NCBI GenBank assembly: GCA_018711545.1 | Contig: DVIC01000054.1 | Location: 1-19,437 of the forward strand | DNA: 19,437 bases | Direction: 5' to 3' | DNA from: Fimenecus stercoravium | GTDB lineage: Bacteria > Bacillota > Clostridia > Oscillospirales > Acutalibacteraceae | Shown here: in pieces, positions 1 through 7,688 of the stretch | Layout of the letters: every line of letters begins with the position of its first letter | How positions within the stretch are numbered: position 1 is the stretch's first letter | Notes under the pieces: model-generated | Seen by the model: only the letters and a program-made list of their open reading frames with translations | The model's database searches: none | What the model was told of the DNA's origin: nothing | Made by a program: the position numbers and the translations under genes

Positions 1-63
1 CGCTTGACGCTTCCTGTTGCGGAAAATATTCTGGTCTTTGCCGCAACGGCGATCGTGGAATAA
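1..63 (+). CDS. 3' end of an unidentified plus-strand gene (5' partial)
   Basis: Frame 1 is open from the window edge and encodes 20 residues ending ...LVFAATAIVE before TAA at 61-63. The stop is followed 14 bases later by a strong hairpin that works as a terminator in this direction, which supports a real gene end convergent with the transketolase genes. The visible residues are hydrophobic, as in a membrane protein or a packed beta-alpha core, but 20 residues are too few to name a family. The other plus-strand open frame here (frame 3) reads straight through the terminator and is less plausible. Confidence 0.45.
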   Translation, partial: RLTLPVAENILVFAATAIVE

Positions 64-77
64 CTGTAAAACATATA

Positions 78-112
78 AAACAGCGGAGGAACCGAAAGTT
101 CCTCCGCTGTTT
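78..112. terminator. bidirectional intrinsic terminator between convergent genes
   Basis: A perfect 15-bp stem (78-92 paired with 98-112) encloses the loop CGAAA. The plus strand continues TTTGTTTAAG. The minus strand continues into a T-rich stretch (TTTTATATGTTTT). It sits 19 bases past the stop of the last minus-strand gene (132) and 14 bases past the stop of the plus-strand fragment. It therefore can end transcription of both, and it marks the 3' end of the large minus-strand gene block. Confidence 0.9.
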
Positions 113-131
113 GTTTAAGCCGTAAAGATTG

Positions 132-1079
132 TTATCCCTTTAAGGCAACTGCCTGTTTTGCCTTTTCGGCAATATGGGCGGCGTCCAGTCCGTAGATGTG
201 CAACAGCTCCACAGCGGGGCCGGATTTGCCGAACACATCCTCCACACCGACACGCAGCACCGGCACGGGGACGGTCTCGCAGATCACTTCGGTGACCGCG
301 CCGCCGAGCCCGCCGAGAACGCTGTGTTCCTCCGCCGTGACCAGAGCGCCGGTCTTTTTCGCGGAATCGATCAAAATATCGCGGTCGATGGGCTTGATGG
401 TCGCCATATTGACGACGCGCGCCGAGATGCCCTCGCCTTTTAAGGCTTCCGCCGCCATGAGCGCCTCGTTGACCATAAGGCCCGTAGCGACAATCGTAAC
501 ATCCGACCCTTCTGTAAGCACCGCGCCTTTGCCGATCTCGAATTCATAATTCTCATCAAACACGCGCGGCACGGCAAGCCTGCCGAAACGCATATACACG
601 GGGCCATCATGCGCTGCCGCCGCGAAAACGCAGGCGCGCGCTTCGACATCATCTGCGGGATTGAGCACAACCATACCGGGTATGGAACGCATCAAGGCAA
701 TATCCTCACAGCACTGGTGGCTCGCGCCGTCCTCGCCGACGGAAATGCCCGCGTGCGTTGCGCCGATCTTGACGTTCAAGTGCGTGTATCCGATGGAATT
801 GCGCACCTGCTCAAACGCTCTGCCCGCCGCGAACATGGCAAACGAGCTTGCAAACACGATGTGCCCCGTGGCGGCAAGTCCCGCCGCAACGCCCATCAGG
901 TTGCTTTCGGCAATGCCGACGTCGATAAAGCGCTCGGGAAACGCTTTCTTAAACATGCCCGTCTTGGTCGCCGCTGCAAGGTCGGCGTCGAGCACCAGGA
1001 CTTTATCGTTTTGCTCGCCCAGCTCCACAAGCGCCTTGCCGTAGGCTTCTCTTGTTGCACATTTGATCGCTTCTGCCAT
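132..1079 (-). CDS. transketolase, C-terminal subunit (pyrimidine-binding and C-terminal domains)
   Basis: This is the second half of a split transketolase, 315 residues. With the product of 1082-1924 it should form the thiamine diphosphate enzyme of the non-oxidative pentose phosphate pathway, moving two-carbon ketol units between sugar phosphates in the cytoplasm. Visible features are the pyrimidine-binding domain with DVGIAESN (Glu58, the family's cofactor-activating glutamate), the GATHAGISVGEDGASHQ segment (about 107-122, substrate-binding histidines and acidic residues), and a C-terminal transketolase domain from about residue 185. ATG at 1079 is chosen over the upstream GTG at 1085 because GGAGG lies 7 bases before the ATG but only 1 base before the GTG. 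It starts 2 bases after the N-terminal subunit's stop, so the two are probably translationally coupled. DXS-like enzymes share the fold, but the two-gene split and motifs favour transketolase. Confidence 0.95.
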   Translation of the reverse strand: MAEAIKCATREAYGKALVELGEQNDKVLVLDADLAAATKTGMFKKAFPERFIDVGIAESNLMGVAAGLAATGHIVFASSFAMFAAGRAFEQVRNSIGYTHLNVKIGATHAGISVGEDGASHQCCEDIALMRSIPGMVVLNPADDVEARACVFAAAAHDGPVYMRFGRLAVPRVFDENYEFEIGKGAVLTEGSDVTIVATGLMVNEALMAAEALKGEGISARVVNMATIKPIDRDILIDSAKKTGALVTAEEHSVLGGLGGAVTEVICETVPVPVLRVGVEDVFGKSGPAVELLHIYGLDAAHIAEKAKQAVALKG

Positions 1080-1081
1080 AA

Positions 1082-1924
1082 TCACGCCTCCAATTCCGCC
1101 AAAGCGGCGTTCAATTGGGCCATTGCCTGTTCATACTGCTCGGTATTCGGTGCGCTGCCGTGCCAGCCGACAGCATTTTCCATGAACGAAACGCCCTTGC
1201 CCTTGACCGTTTTCATCACGATAGCGGTCGGCTTATCTTTGCACGCATCGGCAGCGGCAAATGCGCTTTCCAGCGCGTCGAAATCATGCCCGTCGATCTC
1301 GACCGTGTTCCAATTAAATGCACGGAATTTTTCAGCGATCGGGTAGGGGGCATTGACCTCGTCCATCGTCCCGTCGATCTGTAAATTGTTGTTGTCGATG
1401 ATGGCGGTGAGGTTGGAGAGCCCGTGGTTGCCGGCGAACATCGCCGCCTCCCAGACCTGCCCCTCCTGCAATTCGCCGTCGCCGAGGATCGCATACACAT
1501 GGTAGTCCGCTTTGTCGAGCTTCGCGCCGAGCGCCATGCCCACTGCGGCGGAAATGCCCTGCCCCAAGGAGCCGGTGCTCATATCCACGCCGGGGACCTT
1601 GTCCATATTCGGGTGGCCCTGCAGGTAGCTGTCGGACTTGCGCAGCGTTTTGAGATCCTCCACCGGGAAGAAGCCCTTGAGCGCAAGCGCGGCGTACAAA
1701 GCGGGGGCTGCATGCCCTTTGGATAGCACAAGGCGGTCACGATCCGGCATTTTCGGATCCTTCGGCTCCACATGCATGCGGACATTATACAGATAGCTGA
1801 GCACATCGCAAATGGAAAGCGAACCGCCCGGGTGCCCTGCCTTCGCGTGATACACGCCGTCGAGCACACCCATGCGCGCCTTGGTCGCAAAAATCTGCAG
1901 TGCTTGTTTCGTAGCCTGCTCCAT
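1082..1924 (-). CDS. transketolase, N-terminal subunit (ThDP pyrophosphate-binding domain)
   Basis: A 280-residue protein matching the first domain of transketolase. It shows GHPGGS (His31), SKGHAAPALYA (about 68-78), GSLGQGIS (118-125), and the thiamine diphosphate motif starting GDGE at 148 and ending in NNN at 178-180. The C-terminal part has KGKGVSFMEN and WHGSAP. It lacks the pyrimidine-binding domain, which is supplied by the next gene, so the active site should form at the interface of the two subunits. The split arrangement is common in Firmicutes and archaea. The start ATG at 1924 lies 2 bases after the TAA of the HAD gene, and its ribosome binding site (AGGAGG) overlaps the last codons of that gene, implying co-translation. 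Confidence 0.96.
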   Translation of the reverse strand: MEQATKQALQIFATKARMGVLDGVYHAKAGHPGGSLSICDVLSYLYNVRMHVEPKDPKMPDRDRLVLSKGHAAPALYAALALKGFFPVEDLKTLRKSDSYLQGHPNMDKVPGVDMSTGSLGQGISAAVGMALGAKLDKADYHVYAILGDGELQEGQVWEAAMFAGNHGLSNLTAIIDNNNLQIDGTMDEVNAPYPIAEKFRAFNWNTVEIDGHDFDALESAFAAADACKDKPTAIVMKTVKGKGVSFMENAVGWHGSAPNTEQYEQAMAQLNAALAELEA

Positions 1925-1926
1925 GG

Positions 1927-2775
1927 TTAGTCCTCCTTATATTCGTACATGATATATTCCAGCAGATCCGCCACAGCGCCGCGGTTGCAGTGGCACGCGT
2001 GGAACTTGGCGATCTCGTGCATTTTACGCGGCGCCTGCGCGCACACAGCGGGCAGACCCACGGTTTGCAGCATCTCATAATCGTTGAAGTAATCGCCGAT
2101 GGCGGCGGTGTGGCTGCGGTCGATACCGTACATCTCCGCAATATCCATGACCCCGACGCCCTTATGGATGCCTTTTTCAAGCATCTCAAACGAAGAGATG
2201 GACGAGGACATGAAATTCACATTGGGGTCTTTGATGGAAAGCAGATACTGTTTGACCGCAGAAACAAGCGGCGGCATTCCCAAAAAAATGACCTTGCCCC
2301 AGTTTTCCGGCGGTACTTCGTCAATGCGCTTGAACTTGCGGTGCGGCAGATTGTCCGCGCGCAGCATGATGTTTGCAAAAATGTGCGCATTGATAGTATA
2401 TGCACTGTCGTTCGTTAAAATCTCGACTTCCACCGCAGGAAATTTTTTTGTCACCGCCCGCACAAGCTCATAACCTGCGGGATTGATGGGGTGAAAGCGC
2501 AGCATTTTTTCGTGCTCGTAGTCATAAATGCCCGCGCCGTTGAGCAATACGGCAGGGGTCGAGGTGATCGGAAGGCTTTGGAACGGCTTACGCATGGAGC
2601 TGATATTCCTGCCCGAAGCAAGGGTAAAATGGCCTTTTTTCTCAAGCACGAATTCACAGATGCGTTCGTAATTGCGCTTCGGCAATCTGCGCAGTTTATT
2701 GTTCAGCGTACCGTCTATGTCCGAAGCGACCAGCCAGTCGGAAAAGTCGGTTTTTCCCCTTGTTTCAACCTTCAC
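1927..2775 (-). CDS. HAD superfamily hydrolase, Cof-type (class IIB) phosphatase
   Basis: A 282-residue haloacid-dehalogenase-fold protein, likely a cytoplasmic sugar-phosphate or nucleotide phosphatase. Motif I is DIDGTL (nucleophile Asp19, acid/base Asp21). Motif II is TLASGRN near 52-58. A central alpha/beta cap of the Cof class follows. Motif IV is GDYFNDYEML, with Lys in GIHKGVG as the motif III candidate. The substrate cannot be told from sequence. The start is GTG at 2775, with AAAGGAG 8 bases upstream. The first 11 bases overlap the end of the rluD-like gene, and the gene ends 2 bases before the transketolase genes. That position suggests, but does not show, a role in sugar-phosphate clean-up. 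Confidence 0.9.
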   Translation of the reverse strand: MKVETRGKTDFSDWLVASDIDGTLNNKLRRLPKRNYERICEFVLEKKGHFTLASGRNISSMRKPFQSLPITSTPAVLLNGAGIYDYEHEKMLRFHPINPAGYELVRAVTKKFPAVEVEILTNDSAYTINAHIFANIMLRADNLPHRKFKRIDEVPPENWGKVIFLGMPPLVSAVKQYLLSIKDPNVNFMSSSISSFEMLEKGIHKGVGVMDIAEMYGIDRSHTAAIGDYFNDYEMLQTVGLPAVCAQAPRKMHEIAKFHACHCNRGAVADLLEYIMYEYKED

Positions 2776-3688
2776 AAGTCAAACTCCTTTGAAATTTGGT
2801 AAAATAGGCGGGCAGCTCGCTGTCAAACGCGACAAACGCCCCCGTTCGCGGGTGTGTAAAGCCCAGCTGCTTTGCGTGCAGGCACTGCCCGCAGAGCGCC
2901 TTTTCTGCCGGTTTTGGATGCCCATACACCGCGTCGCCCGCCAGCGGATGGCCGAGATACGCCATATGCACACGGATCTGGTGCGTCCTGCCCGTTTCGA
3001 GCCGGCAGCGGATGTATGCGTACCCGACGTATTTTTCCAAGGTCTCGTAATGCGTTACCGCAGGCTTTGCGTTTTTATCGGTGACCGCCATTTTTTTGCG
3101 GTCCTTCGGGCTCCTGCCGATGGGCGCGTTGACCGTGCCGCTGTCTTCCCGCAAATGCCCCGTTACGACGGCGCGGTATTCGCGCAAAAATGTATGCGCG
3201 GCGATCTGCTCGGCAAGCGCGCGGTGGGCAAAATCATTTTTGGCTACGACTAAAAGCCCGCTTGTATCCTTATCGATGCGGTGGACGATCCCGGGGCGCA
3301 GCACACCGTTGATGCCGGAAAGCGAATCCCCGCAGTGCCATAAAAGCGCATTGACCAAGGTGCCGTCGGGATTGCCCGGCGCGGGATGCACGACCATCCC
3401 CTTTGGCTTATTGACGACAAGCAAATCGTCATCCTCATACACGACGTCAAGCGGGATGTCCTGTGCCTCTACGCAAAGCGGCTTGGCCTCCGGCAGCTCG
3501 AACACCAATCGGTCACCTGCGTGCAGGCGGTAATTTTTAGAAGCCGCCCGGTCATTGATGCGTGCCGCGCCCTCTGTAAGCGCCTTTTGCAGCGAGGAGC
3601 GCGAAAGCTCCGGCAGCAATCGAGAGAGGAATACGTCCAGCCTCTCCCCCGCCGACGCGGCATCCACAACGCACTCAAGCGGGTTCAT
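2765..3688 (-). CDS. rluD: RluA/RluD-family 23S rRNA pseudouridine synthase
   Basis: The 307-residue product has an N-terminal S4 RNA-binding domain (about 15-65, AGERLDVFLSRLLPELSRS) followed by the RluA-type catalytic domain. Landmarks are VVNKPKGMVVHP (91-102), the catalytic signature HRIDKDTSGL with Asp139, and GRTHQIRVHMAYLGHPLAGD. It isomerises uridine to pseudouridine in RNA. B. subtilis YlyB is the positional counterpart downstream of lspA, and the exact target sites are inferred only. Start ATG at 3688 is preceded by AGGAG with 8-base spacing. A further 13 upstream codons are open but lie within lspA and lack a ribosome binding site. The start overlaps the lspA stop by 14 bases. Confidence 0.93.
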   Translation of the reverse strand: MNPLECVVDAASAGERLDVFLSRLLPELSRSSLQKALTEGAARINDRAASKNYRLHAGDRLVFELPEAKPLCVEAQDIPLDVVYEDDDLLVVNKPKGMVVHPAPGNPDGTLVNALLWHCGDSLSGINGVLRPGIVHRIDKDTSGLLVVAKNDFAHRALAEQIAAHTFLREYRAVVTGHLREDSGTVNAPIGRSPKDRKKMAVTDKNAKPAVTHYETLEKYVGYAYIRCRLETGRTHQIRVHMAYLGHPLAGDAVYGHPKPAEKALCGQCLHAKQLGFTHPRTGAFVAFDSELPAYFTKFQRSLTCEG

Positions 3689-4169
3689 TTTGCTTCTCCT
3701 GCGCCGCTTCGCGGCGTTCGCGCACAAGGTCTAAAATCAAATATAAAATCAGAAGCCCTGCGCCGACGCACACGAGCATATCGGCGAAGTTAAACACGGC
3801 GAAATCCACAAACAGCGGTTCGATATAATCCACCACAAAGCCGCGCGCCACACGGTCGATGAGGTTCCCGGCGCCGCCCGCCAAAATCAACACAGCAGCC
3901 GCGCGCGCAAGATTGTCGCGCAGCCACCCTGAAAGCAGAAGCGCAAGCCCCACAACTACGACGATCGCCGTAAACACGGATAAAAGCGTGGTATGCTCGC
4001 TAAACATGCCAAAGGCGGCTCCCGTGTTTTCGACGTAAGAAAGCTGCAATACACCGTCGAGCACAGGAAAGCTGCCTATGGGTTGTAGGTATTCGATTGC
4101 AAGAAATTTCAAGCCCTGATCGACCGCGATCAGCGCCGCGATTATCAGAACGGCAATCCAACGAAACAT
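3675..4169 (-). CDS. lspA: lipoprotein signal peptidase II (LspA)
   Basis: An integral membrane aspartyl protease of 164 residues that removes signal peptides from prolipoproteins after diacylglyceryl modification. Four hydrophobic segments are visible (about 4-24, 60-80, 88-103 and 131-149). Family motifs are VENTGAAFG (46-54), GGAGNLIDR (98-106), FVVDYI with catalytic Asp114, and FNFAD with catalytic Asp130. ATG at 4169 is preferred over the upstream frame start at 4196 because GAGGTGG lies 5 bases before it and the protein then starts directly with the first membrane helix. It lies 39 bases after divIVA, with a GC-rich hairpin in the gap, and overlaps the rluD-like gene. Confidence 0.96.
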   Translation of the reverse strand: MFRWIAVLIIAALIAVDQGLKFLAIEYLQPIGSFPVLDGVLQLSYVENTGAAFGMFSEHTTLLSVFTAIVVVVGLALLLSGWLRDNLARAAAVLILAGGAGNLIDRVARGFVVDYIEPLFVDFAVFNFADMLVCVGAGLLILYLILDLVRERREAAQEKQNEPA

Positions 4170-4184
4170 CCGTTCCACCTCAAA

Positions 4185-4205
4185 CAGGGGGCGCAAAGCC
4201 CCCTG
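4185..4205 (-). terminator. GC-rich hairpin between divIVA and lspA, possible attenuator
   Basis: A perfect 8-bp stem CAGGGGGC / GCCCCCTG with a 5-base loop starts 3 bases after the divIVA stop on the transcribed strand. It is followed only by TTTGAGG rather than a long U-run, so full termination is unlikely. It could lower lspA expression relative to divIVA, stabilise the upstream mRNA 3' end, or affect access to the lspA ribosome binding site, which follows immediately. Confidence 0.4.
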
Positions 4206-4208
4206 CCG

Positions 4209-5180
4209 TTATTTTTTCTTGAAGAAGCTCTTGAAGGAGACAGCGGAATCATCATCCTTGTCGTCCGCCTCTGCCTCGTCCGCAGATTCTTCGATCGTTG
4301 CGTATGTATGCCCTGCGGACTCGGTGTCCTCTTCCTCATCTGCAAACGCAGAGAAATCCAGCGTAAAGCCGTCGTCTGCGTCCGCAGCGTCTTCGGATTC
4401 GGCGGGGACAGCTGCTTCCGCAGTTTCCTCCTGCGGCTCTTCTTCATCCGCGTCACCGGAGGAAATATCCTCAAAGGATTCTTGCACATTCTCGGGTTCG
4501 TCCGCCGCTTCGGGCACGGCAGATGCTTCTGCCGTGTTCTCCGCTTCGGCAGCCGCCGGTTCGGACGCTGGTTCCGCTTCCGCAGTCTCGGGCTGCGGCG
4601 CCGGCTTTTCCTCTGCCGGCATTTCCTGCTCGACATATTCGGGGATCGAATTGATCAGATTCAAATGCTCTTTGTAAAGCGAAAGCAGGTTCGCGCGGAA
4701 TTCGCCGGCCTTCTTTTGCAGCATTTCAAATTCCAGGCTTTCCTTCATCACCTTGCGGTTGACTGCGCCCAAAATTTCGTCCGCATCCTTTTTGCTTTGC
4801 AGCACGACCGCATCCGCTTCCGTTTTTGCGTCCGCGACGATCTTTTGTGCCTGTGCTTCCGCTTCGGCGCGCTTCTGGTCGGCGTCCTTCTGCGCCTGCT
4901 CGAGCGTGCCTTCGACGCTCTCCTTTGCGTCGCGGACAATCTTGTCCGCAAGCGTTTGCGCGGAGATGAGCGCCTTTCTGAGGCTGTCCTCTTCCTCCTT
5001 ATACTGCTCGACCTTATTGGCAAGCAGGCTGATCTTTTTGATCAGCTCGCCGTTTTCCTTGAACATCTGTTCATAGGAGGACGTGACCTCGGCAAAAAAG
5101 CTGTCCACATCGTCGGCGCGGTAAGCCCCGCGCCCCGTTGCCTGGAAGGACTTCGCCTTCAGAGTTTCCGGAGTAAGCAT
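4209..5180 (-). CDS. divIVA: DivIVA-family cell-division/polarity protein with a long acidic C-terminal tail
   Basis: The 323-residue product begins MLTPETLKAKSF and GAYRADDVDSFF, the N-terminal membrane-curvature-binding domain of DivIVA. A coiled coil follows, from about 30 to 176, rich in Lys/Glu/Ala heptads. From about 188 to 312 comes a low-complexity Glu/Asp/Ala/Pro-rich tail with an embedded GFTLDFSAFADEEE patch, ending SFKSFFKKK. B. subtilis DivIVA is about 164 residues, so this protein is roughly doubled by the tail. DivIVA gathers partner proteins at septa and poles. ATG at 5180 matches the family's conserved N terminus and has GGTGG about 10 bases upstream; the alternative GTG at 5201 has none. 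It follows sepF by 31 bases. The ylmG and ylmH genes often found between sepF and divIVA are absent here. Confidence 0.93.
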   Translation of the reverse strand: MLTPETLKAKSFQATGRGAYRADDVDSFFAEVTSSYEQMFKENGELIKKISLLANKVEQYKEEEDSLRKALISAQTLADKIVRDAKESVEGTLEQAQKDADQKRAEAEAQAQKIVADAKTEADAVVLQSKKDADEILGAVNRKVMKESLEFEMLQKKAGEFRANLLSLYKEHLNLINSIPEYVEQEMPAEEKPAPQPETAEAEPASEPAAAEAENTAEASAVPEAADEPENVQESFEDISSGDADEEEPQEETAEAAVPAESEDAADADDGFTLDFSAFADEEEDTESAGHTYATIEESADEAEADDKDDDSAVSFKSFFKKK

Positions 5181-5211
5181 ACTTCTGATTCCACCCATCA
5201 CAAATTATTGA

Positions 5212-5676
5212 TTAAAAGAATACACCGTTGTTTTCGAGCTCGTCCAAAAGGTCGCCCATAACATCCACATTGTAGGGCGTGATGATGAACGTGCTGTTCG
5301 CCACGCGTTTGAACTGCCCGCCGTTGGCATAGGCAACACCGCTCAAAAAGTCCACGAGCCGCCGCGCGACCTCACGGTTGGCAGATTCCAAATTGAGCAC
5401 CACCGTGCGTTTTTCGTTGAGATTGTCTGCTACGGCACGCGCTTCCTCGAAGCTTTCGGGCTTGGCAAGCACAACTTGCAGACGCGCCGTGGTGTGGATA
5501 TTGACGACATTGTCCCCGGCATCCCGCTCACGCTCACGCGCGCGGCGCGCGGGACGACGCGGCTCTTCGGGTTCCTCTTCACCCGCATCCGAACGGAAAT
5601 CATCGGATTCCAGCTCGTCGTAATAATCGTCCTCCGAAACGTTGACCATGTTTTTGACCTTATCCAAGAAGCTCAT
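5212..5676 (-). CDS. sepF: cell division protein SepF
   Basis: A 154-residue protein with the SepF layout. There is a short amphipathic N-terminal membrane anchor (MSFLDKVKNMVNVSEDDYYDEL), a charged linker rich in Glu/Arg/Pro (about 25-60), and a C-terminal SepF fold from about 65 (VVLAKPESFEEARAVADNL, VVLNLESANREVARRLVDFL, FIITPYNV). SepF tethers FtsZ to the membrane and shapes the septum in Gram-positive bacteria. ATG at 5676 has AGGAGGG 6 bases upstream. The open frame extends 31 codons further 5' but that part lies largely within yggS. The gene is 19 bases after yggS and ahead of divIVA, the usual Firmicutes order. Confidence 0.96.
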   Translation of the reverse strand: MSFLDKVKNMVNVSEDDYYDELESDDFRSDAGEEEPEEPRRPARRARERERDAGDNVVNIHTTARLQVVLAKPESFEEARAVADNLNEKRTVVLNLESANREVARRLVDFLSGVAYANGGQFKRVANSTFIITPYNVDVMGDLLDELENNGVFF

Positions 5677-5695
5677 GTTTTTCCCTCCTGTATGA

Positions 5696-6421
5696 TCAGT
5701 AAATGCGCGGACCGAAAATTTTGGAGCCGACGCGAATATGGTTCGAACCCGCGCGGATCGCCTCGGCATAGTCGCCGGACATACCCATGGATAGGATATT
5801 CATAGATACATTATCTATTTTTTTTGCGCCGATGTCAACATACATATTGTATATATTTTCAAAATATTTACAAAGTTCTGCCGCCCTGTCGCAAATGGGC
5901 GGAATGGTCATCAGCCCGCAGATGTGCATGCCCTCGATCTCCGCCATTTCCGCGATGCGTTCGGGCGTTTCTTCGGGCATAAAGCCTGTCTTGCTCTCTT
6001 CGCGCCCGATGTTGACCTCTATGAGCACATCGGTCACAAGCCCCTTTTTCACGGACTGCTTGCCGATCTCGCGCGCGACTTTCAGCGAATCGACCGATTC
6101 GATCATATCCACCTCGCCGACGATCTGCGCGACCTTGTTGGTCTGCAAATGCCCGATCAGGTTCTTGCGCACGCCTTCAAGGTGCAGATTCGGCTTTTTG
6201 CGCAGCAGCTCCTGCACACGGTTCTCCCCAATGAGGGTAATGCCGCAGTCGATGGCGTGGTTGATGAAACGCTCCTCCACCGTTTTGGTGACCGCCATAA
6301 AGTCGATGTCCTGCGCTTTTCGGCCCGTGTCTTCGGCAGCGCGGGCGATCTCCTCACGGATGGTCTTCAGGTTATATTCTATGTCCCTAAAGCGCTGCTC
6401 ATCCCAAGATTTTTCCGTCAT
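5696..6421 (-). CDS. yggS: YggS/YlmE-family PLP homeostasis protein
   Basis: The 241-residue product is a single-domain pyridoxal-phosphate-binding TIM-barrel protein of the PLPBP family, thought to buffer PLP and amino/keto acid pools rather than catalyse a known reaction. It shows FMAVTKTV with the Schiff-base lysine Lys46, then GENRVQE, HLQTNK, VNIGREESKTGF, and the C-terminal phosphate-binding stretch SMGMSGDYAEAIRAGS followed by RVGSKIFG. It lies just upstream of sepF, as ylmE does in B. subtilis. The start ATG at 6421 overlaps the preceding HlyD-like gene by 23 bases. Confidence 0.95.
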   Translation of the reverse strand: MTEKSWDEQRFRDIEYNLKTIREEIARAAEDTGRKAQDIDFMAVTKTVEERFINHAIDCGITLIGENRVQELLRKKPNLHLEGVRKNLIGHLQTNKVAQIVGEVDMIESVDSLKVAREIGKQSVKKGLVTDVLIEVNIGREESKTGFMPEETPERIAEMAEIEGMHICGLMTIPPICDRAAELCKYFENIYNMYVDIGAKKIDNVSMNILSMGMSGDYAEAIRAGSNHIRVGSKIFGPRIY

Positions 6422-7688
6422 ACAGGTCTGTCCCTTCTATAATGATCTCATCATATAGTTCGACATATCCGCTTTGCGGATTGCCGTTATCGTCCGTCGG
6501 TGTGACGCACACGGAATATTCGCTGTCGGAATAGGCGATCTCCACCTTTTTGAACTCCACAAGATTGCCGCTGACCACGTACACGCCCTGTACGCCGTCC
6601 ACCTCGCGGATGGCGCGGTTGTCGACGCGGAATCCCGTGATCTCGTCAAACACAAGCCGCACCTGTTCCTTGCGAAGCGAAGCGTATTGCTGGTTCATCA
6701 AATTGCTTTGCAGCACCAGCACCGTTTGCCCGTTCTCTGCGGGAAGCACCGATACGACCGTCGCACGGACGCTCTCGGCGGAGGTCAAGGGGAATTCGGC
6801 GGTCAGGGTATCGCCCGAAACGACGCTCGCCGCCGTCTGCGTATCCAATACGCAGACAAGATACCAATTAAACGCATCTACGAGCTTGCCCATACAGTTT
6901 TGCAGCTCGCTTTGCGGCGTTGCTTCGGCGGAAAGCACCGCCGCAAGCTCCGGACCCGTCGAAGTCAGCACATCGTCATAGGAAATCACGTTTTCATAGC
7001 CGTCCACGTGGCTGATATAATAGCCGGGATTGTCCGCCGTCACCGTGGTGTAGCCGCCCGACGCGCTTTGCAGTTCAGAAAGCCGCGCGCGCAGCGCGGT
7101 GAGCTTTTCGGTCGGGTCTATGACCGTGCCCGTGGAAAGCTGGCGTGAGGTGATTGCCTCGCATATCGCGTCCTCATAGCTTTCGTATTCATCCATGTTC
7201 CCGCTGCGCATCGCGAGCACATAGCTTTGTGCCGCGCCGTAGATCTGTTCCTCAAGCACATCCACATCCGCCGTACTCGCACCGATCTTATTTTGCAGCG
7301 ATTCGAAATAGGCGATATCCTCCTCGACCTGCTGCAATTCGGTATAATTGCGCGCAGCTTCTTCGGAACCGAACACCACCGCCACCGCATCGCCGCTTGC
7401 CACGCGGTGCCCGTCCGTCACAAGCGGCACAAGTGTGCCTGCCGCATCGGCACGGATGTAGCTTTCATCGCGTACCACAAAGCCCTCCACCGTCACGGCG
7501 TTGTCTACGGTAGTCTCCAGCGCGATCTCGGTTTCAACGGGTGAATAATTGATGCGGAAAATCTGGTACACACTCACGCCGACCACCAAAACGGCAAGCA
7601 GCGCGTACAAAATATTCATACTTTTTTTGCGTTTCGGATGCAGCGGCACCACCTTGCCGCCATCCTGTTTTTCTATTCGGTTGGGCAT
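6399..7688 (-). CDS. HlyD-like single-pass membrane adaptor protein without an adjacent transporter
   Basis: A 429-residue protein with a basic cytoplasmic N terminus (GGKVVPLHPKRKK), one transmembrane helix (about 24-45) and an extracytoplasmic remainder. Residues about 69-110 resemble the first half of the biotinyl/lipoyl-like domain of membrane fusion proteins (VEGFVVRDESYI...GTLVPLVTDGHRVASGDAVAVV). A helical hairpin-like stretch follows (about 115-215) and then beta-rich segments ending near GYVELYDEIIIEGTDLYDGKILG. No ABC, RND or MFS transporter gene is nearby. Its neighbours are miaA upstream (16-base overlap) and yggS-sepF downstream (23-base overlap), so it is likely co-expressed with division genes. 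The fold assignment is moderately sure and the function unknown. A role in export and a structural role at the envelope or septum are both possible. Confidence 0.75.
   Translation of the reverse strand: MPNRIEKQDGGKVVPLHPKRKKSMNILYALLAVLVVGVSVYQIFRINYSPVETEIALETTVDNAVTVEGFVVRDESYIRADAAGTLVPLVTDGHRVASGDAVAVVFGSEEAARNYTELQQVEEDIAYFESLQNKIGASTADVDVLEEQIYGAAQSYVLAMRSGNMDEYESYEDAICEAITSRQLSTGTVIDPTEKLTALRARLSELQSASGGYTTVTADNPGYYISHVDGYENVISYDDVLTSTGPELAAVLSAEATPQSELQNCMGKLVDAFNWYLVCVLDTQTAASVVSGDTLTAEFPLTSAESVRATVVSVLPAENGQTVLVLQSNLMNQQYASLRKEQVRLVFDEITGFRVDNRAIREVDGVQGVYVVSGNLVEFKKVEIAYSDSEYSVCVTPTDDNGNPQSGYVELYDEIIIEGTDLYDGKILG

Noticed and set aside
4308..5261. Plus-strand open frame opposite divIVA
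   Set aside because: Phe/Arg/Leu-rich translation is the reverse complement of the Glu/Lys/Ala-rich coiled coil; it is not a real membrane protein.
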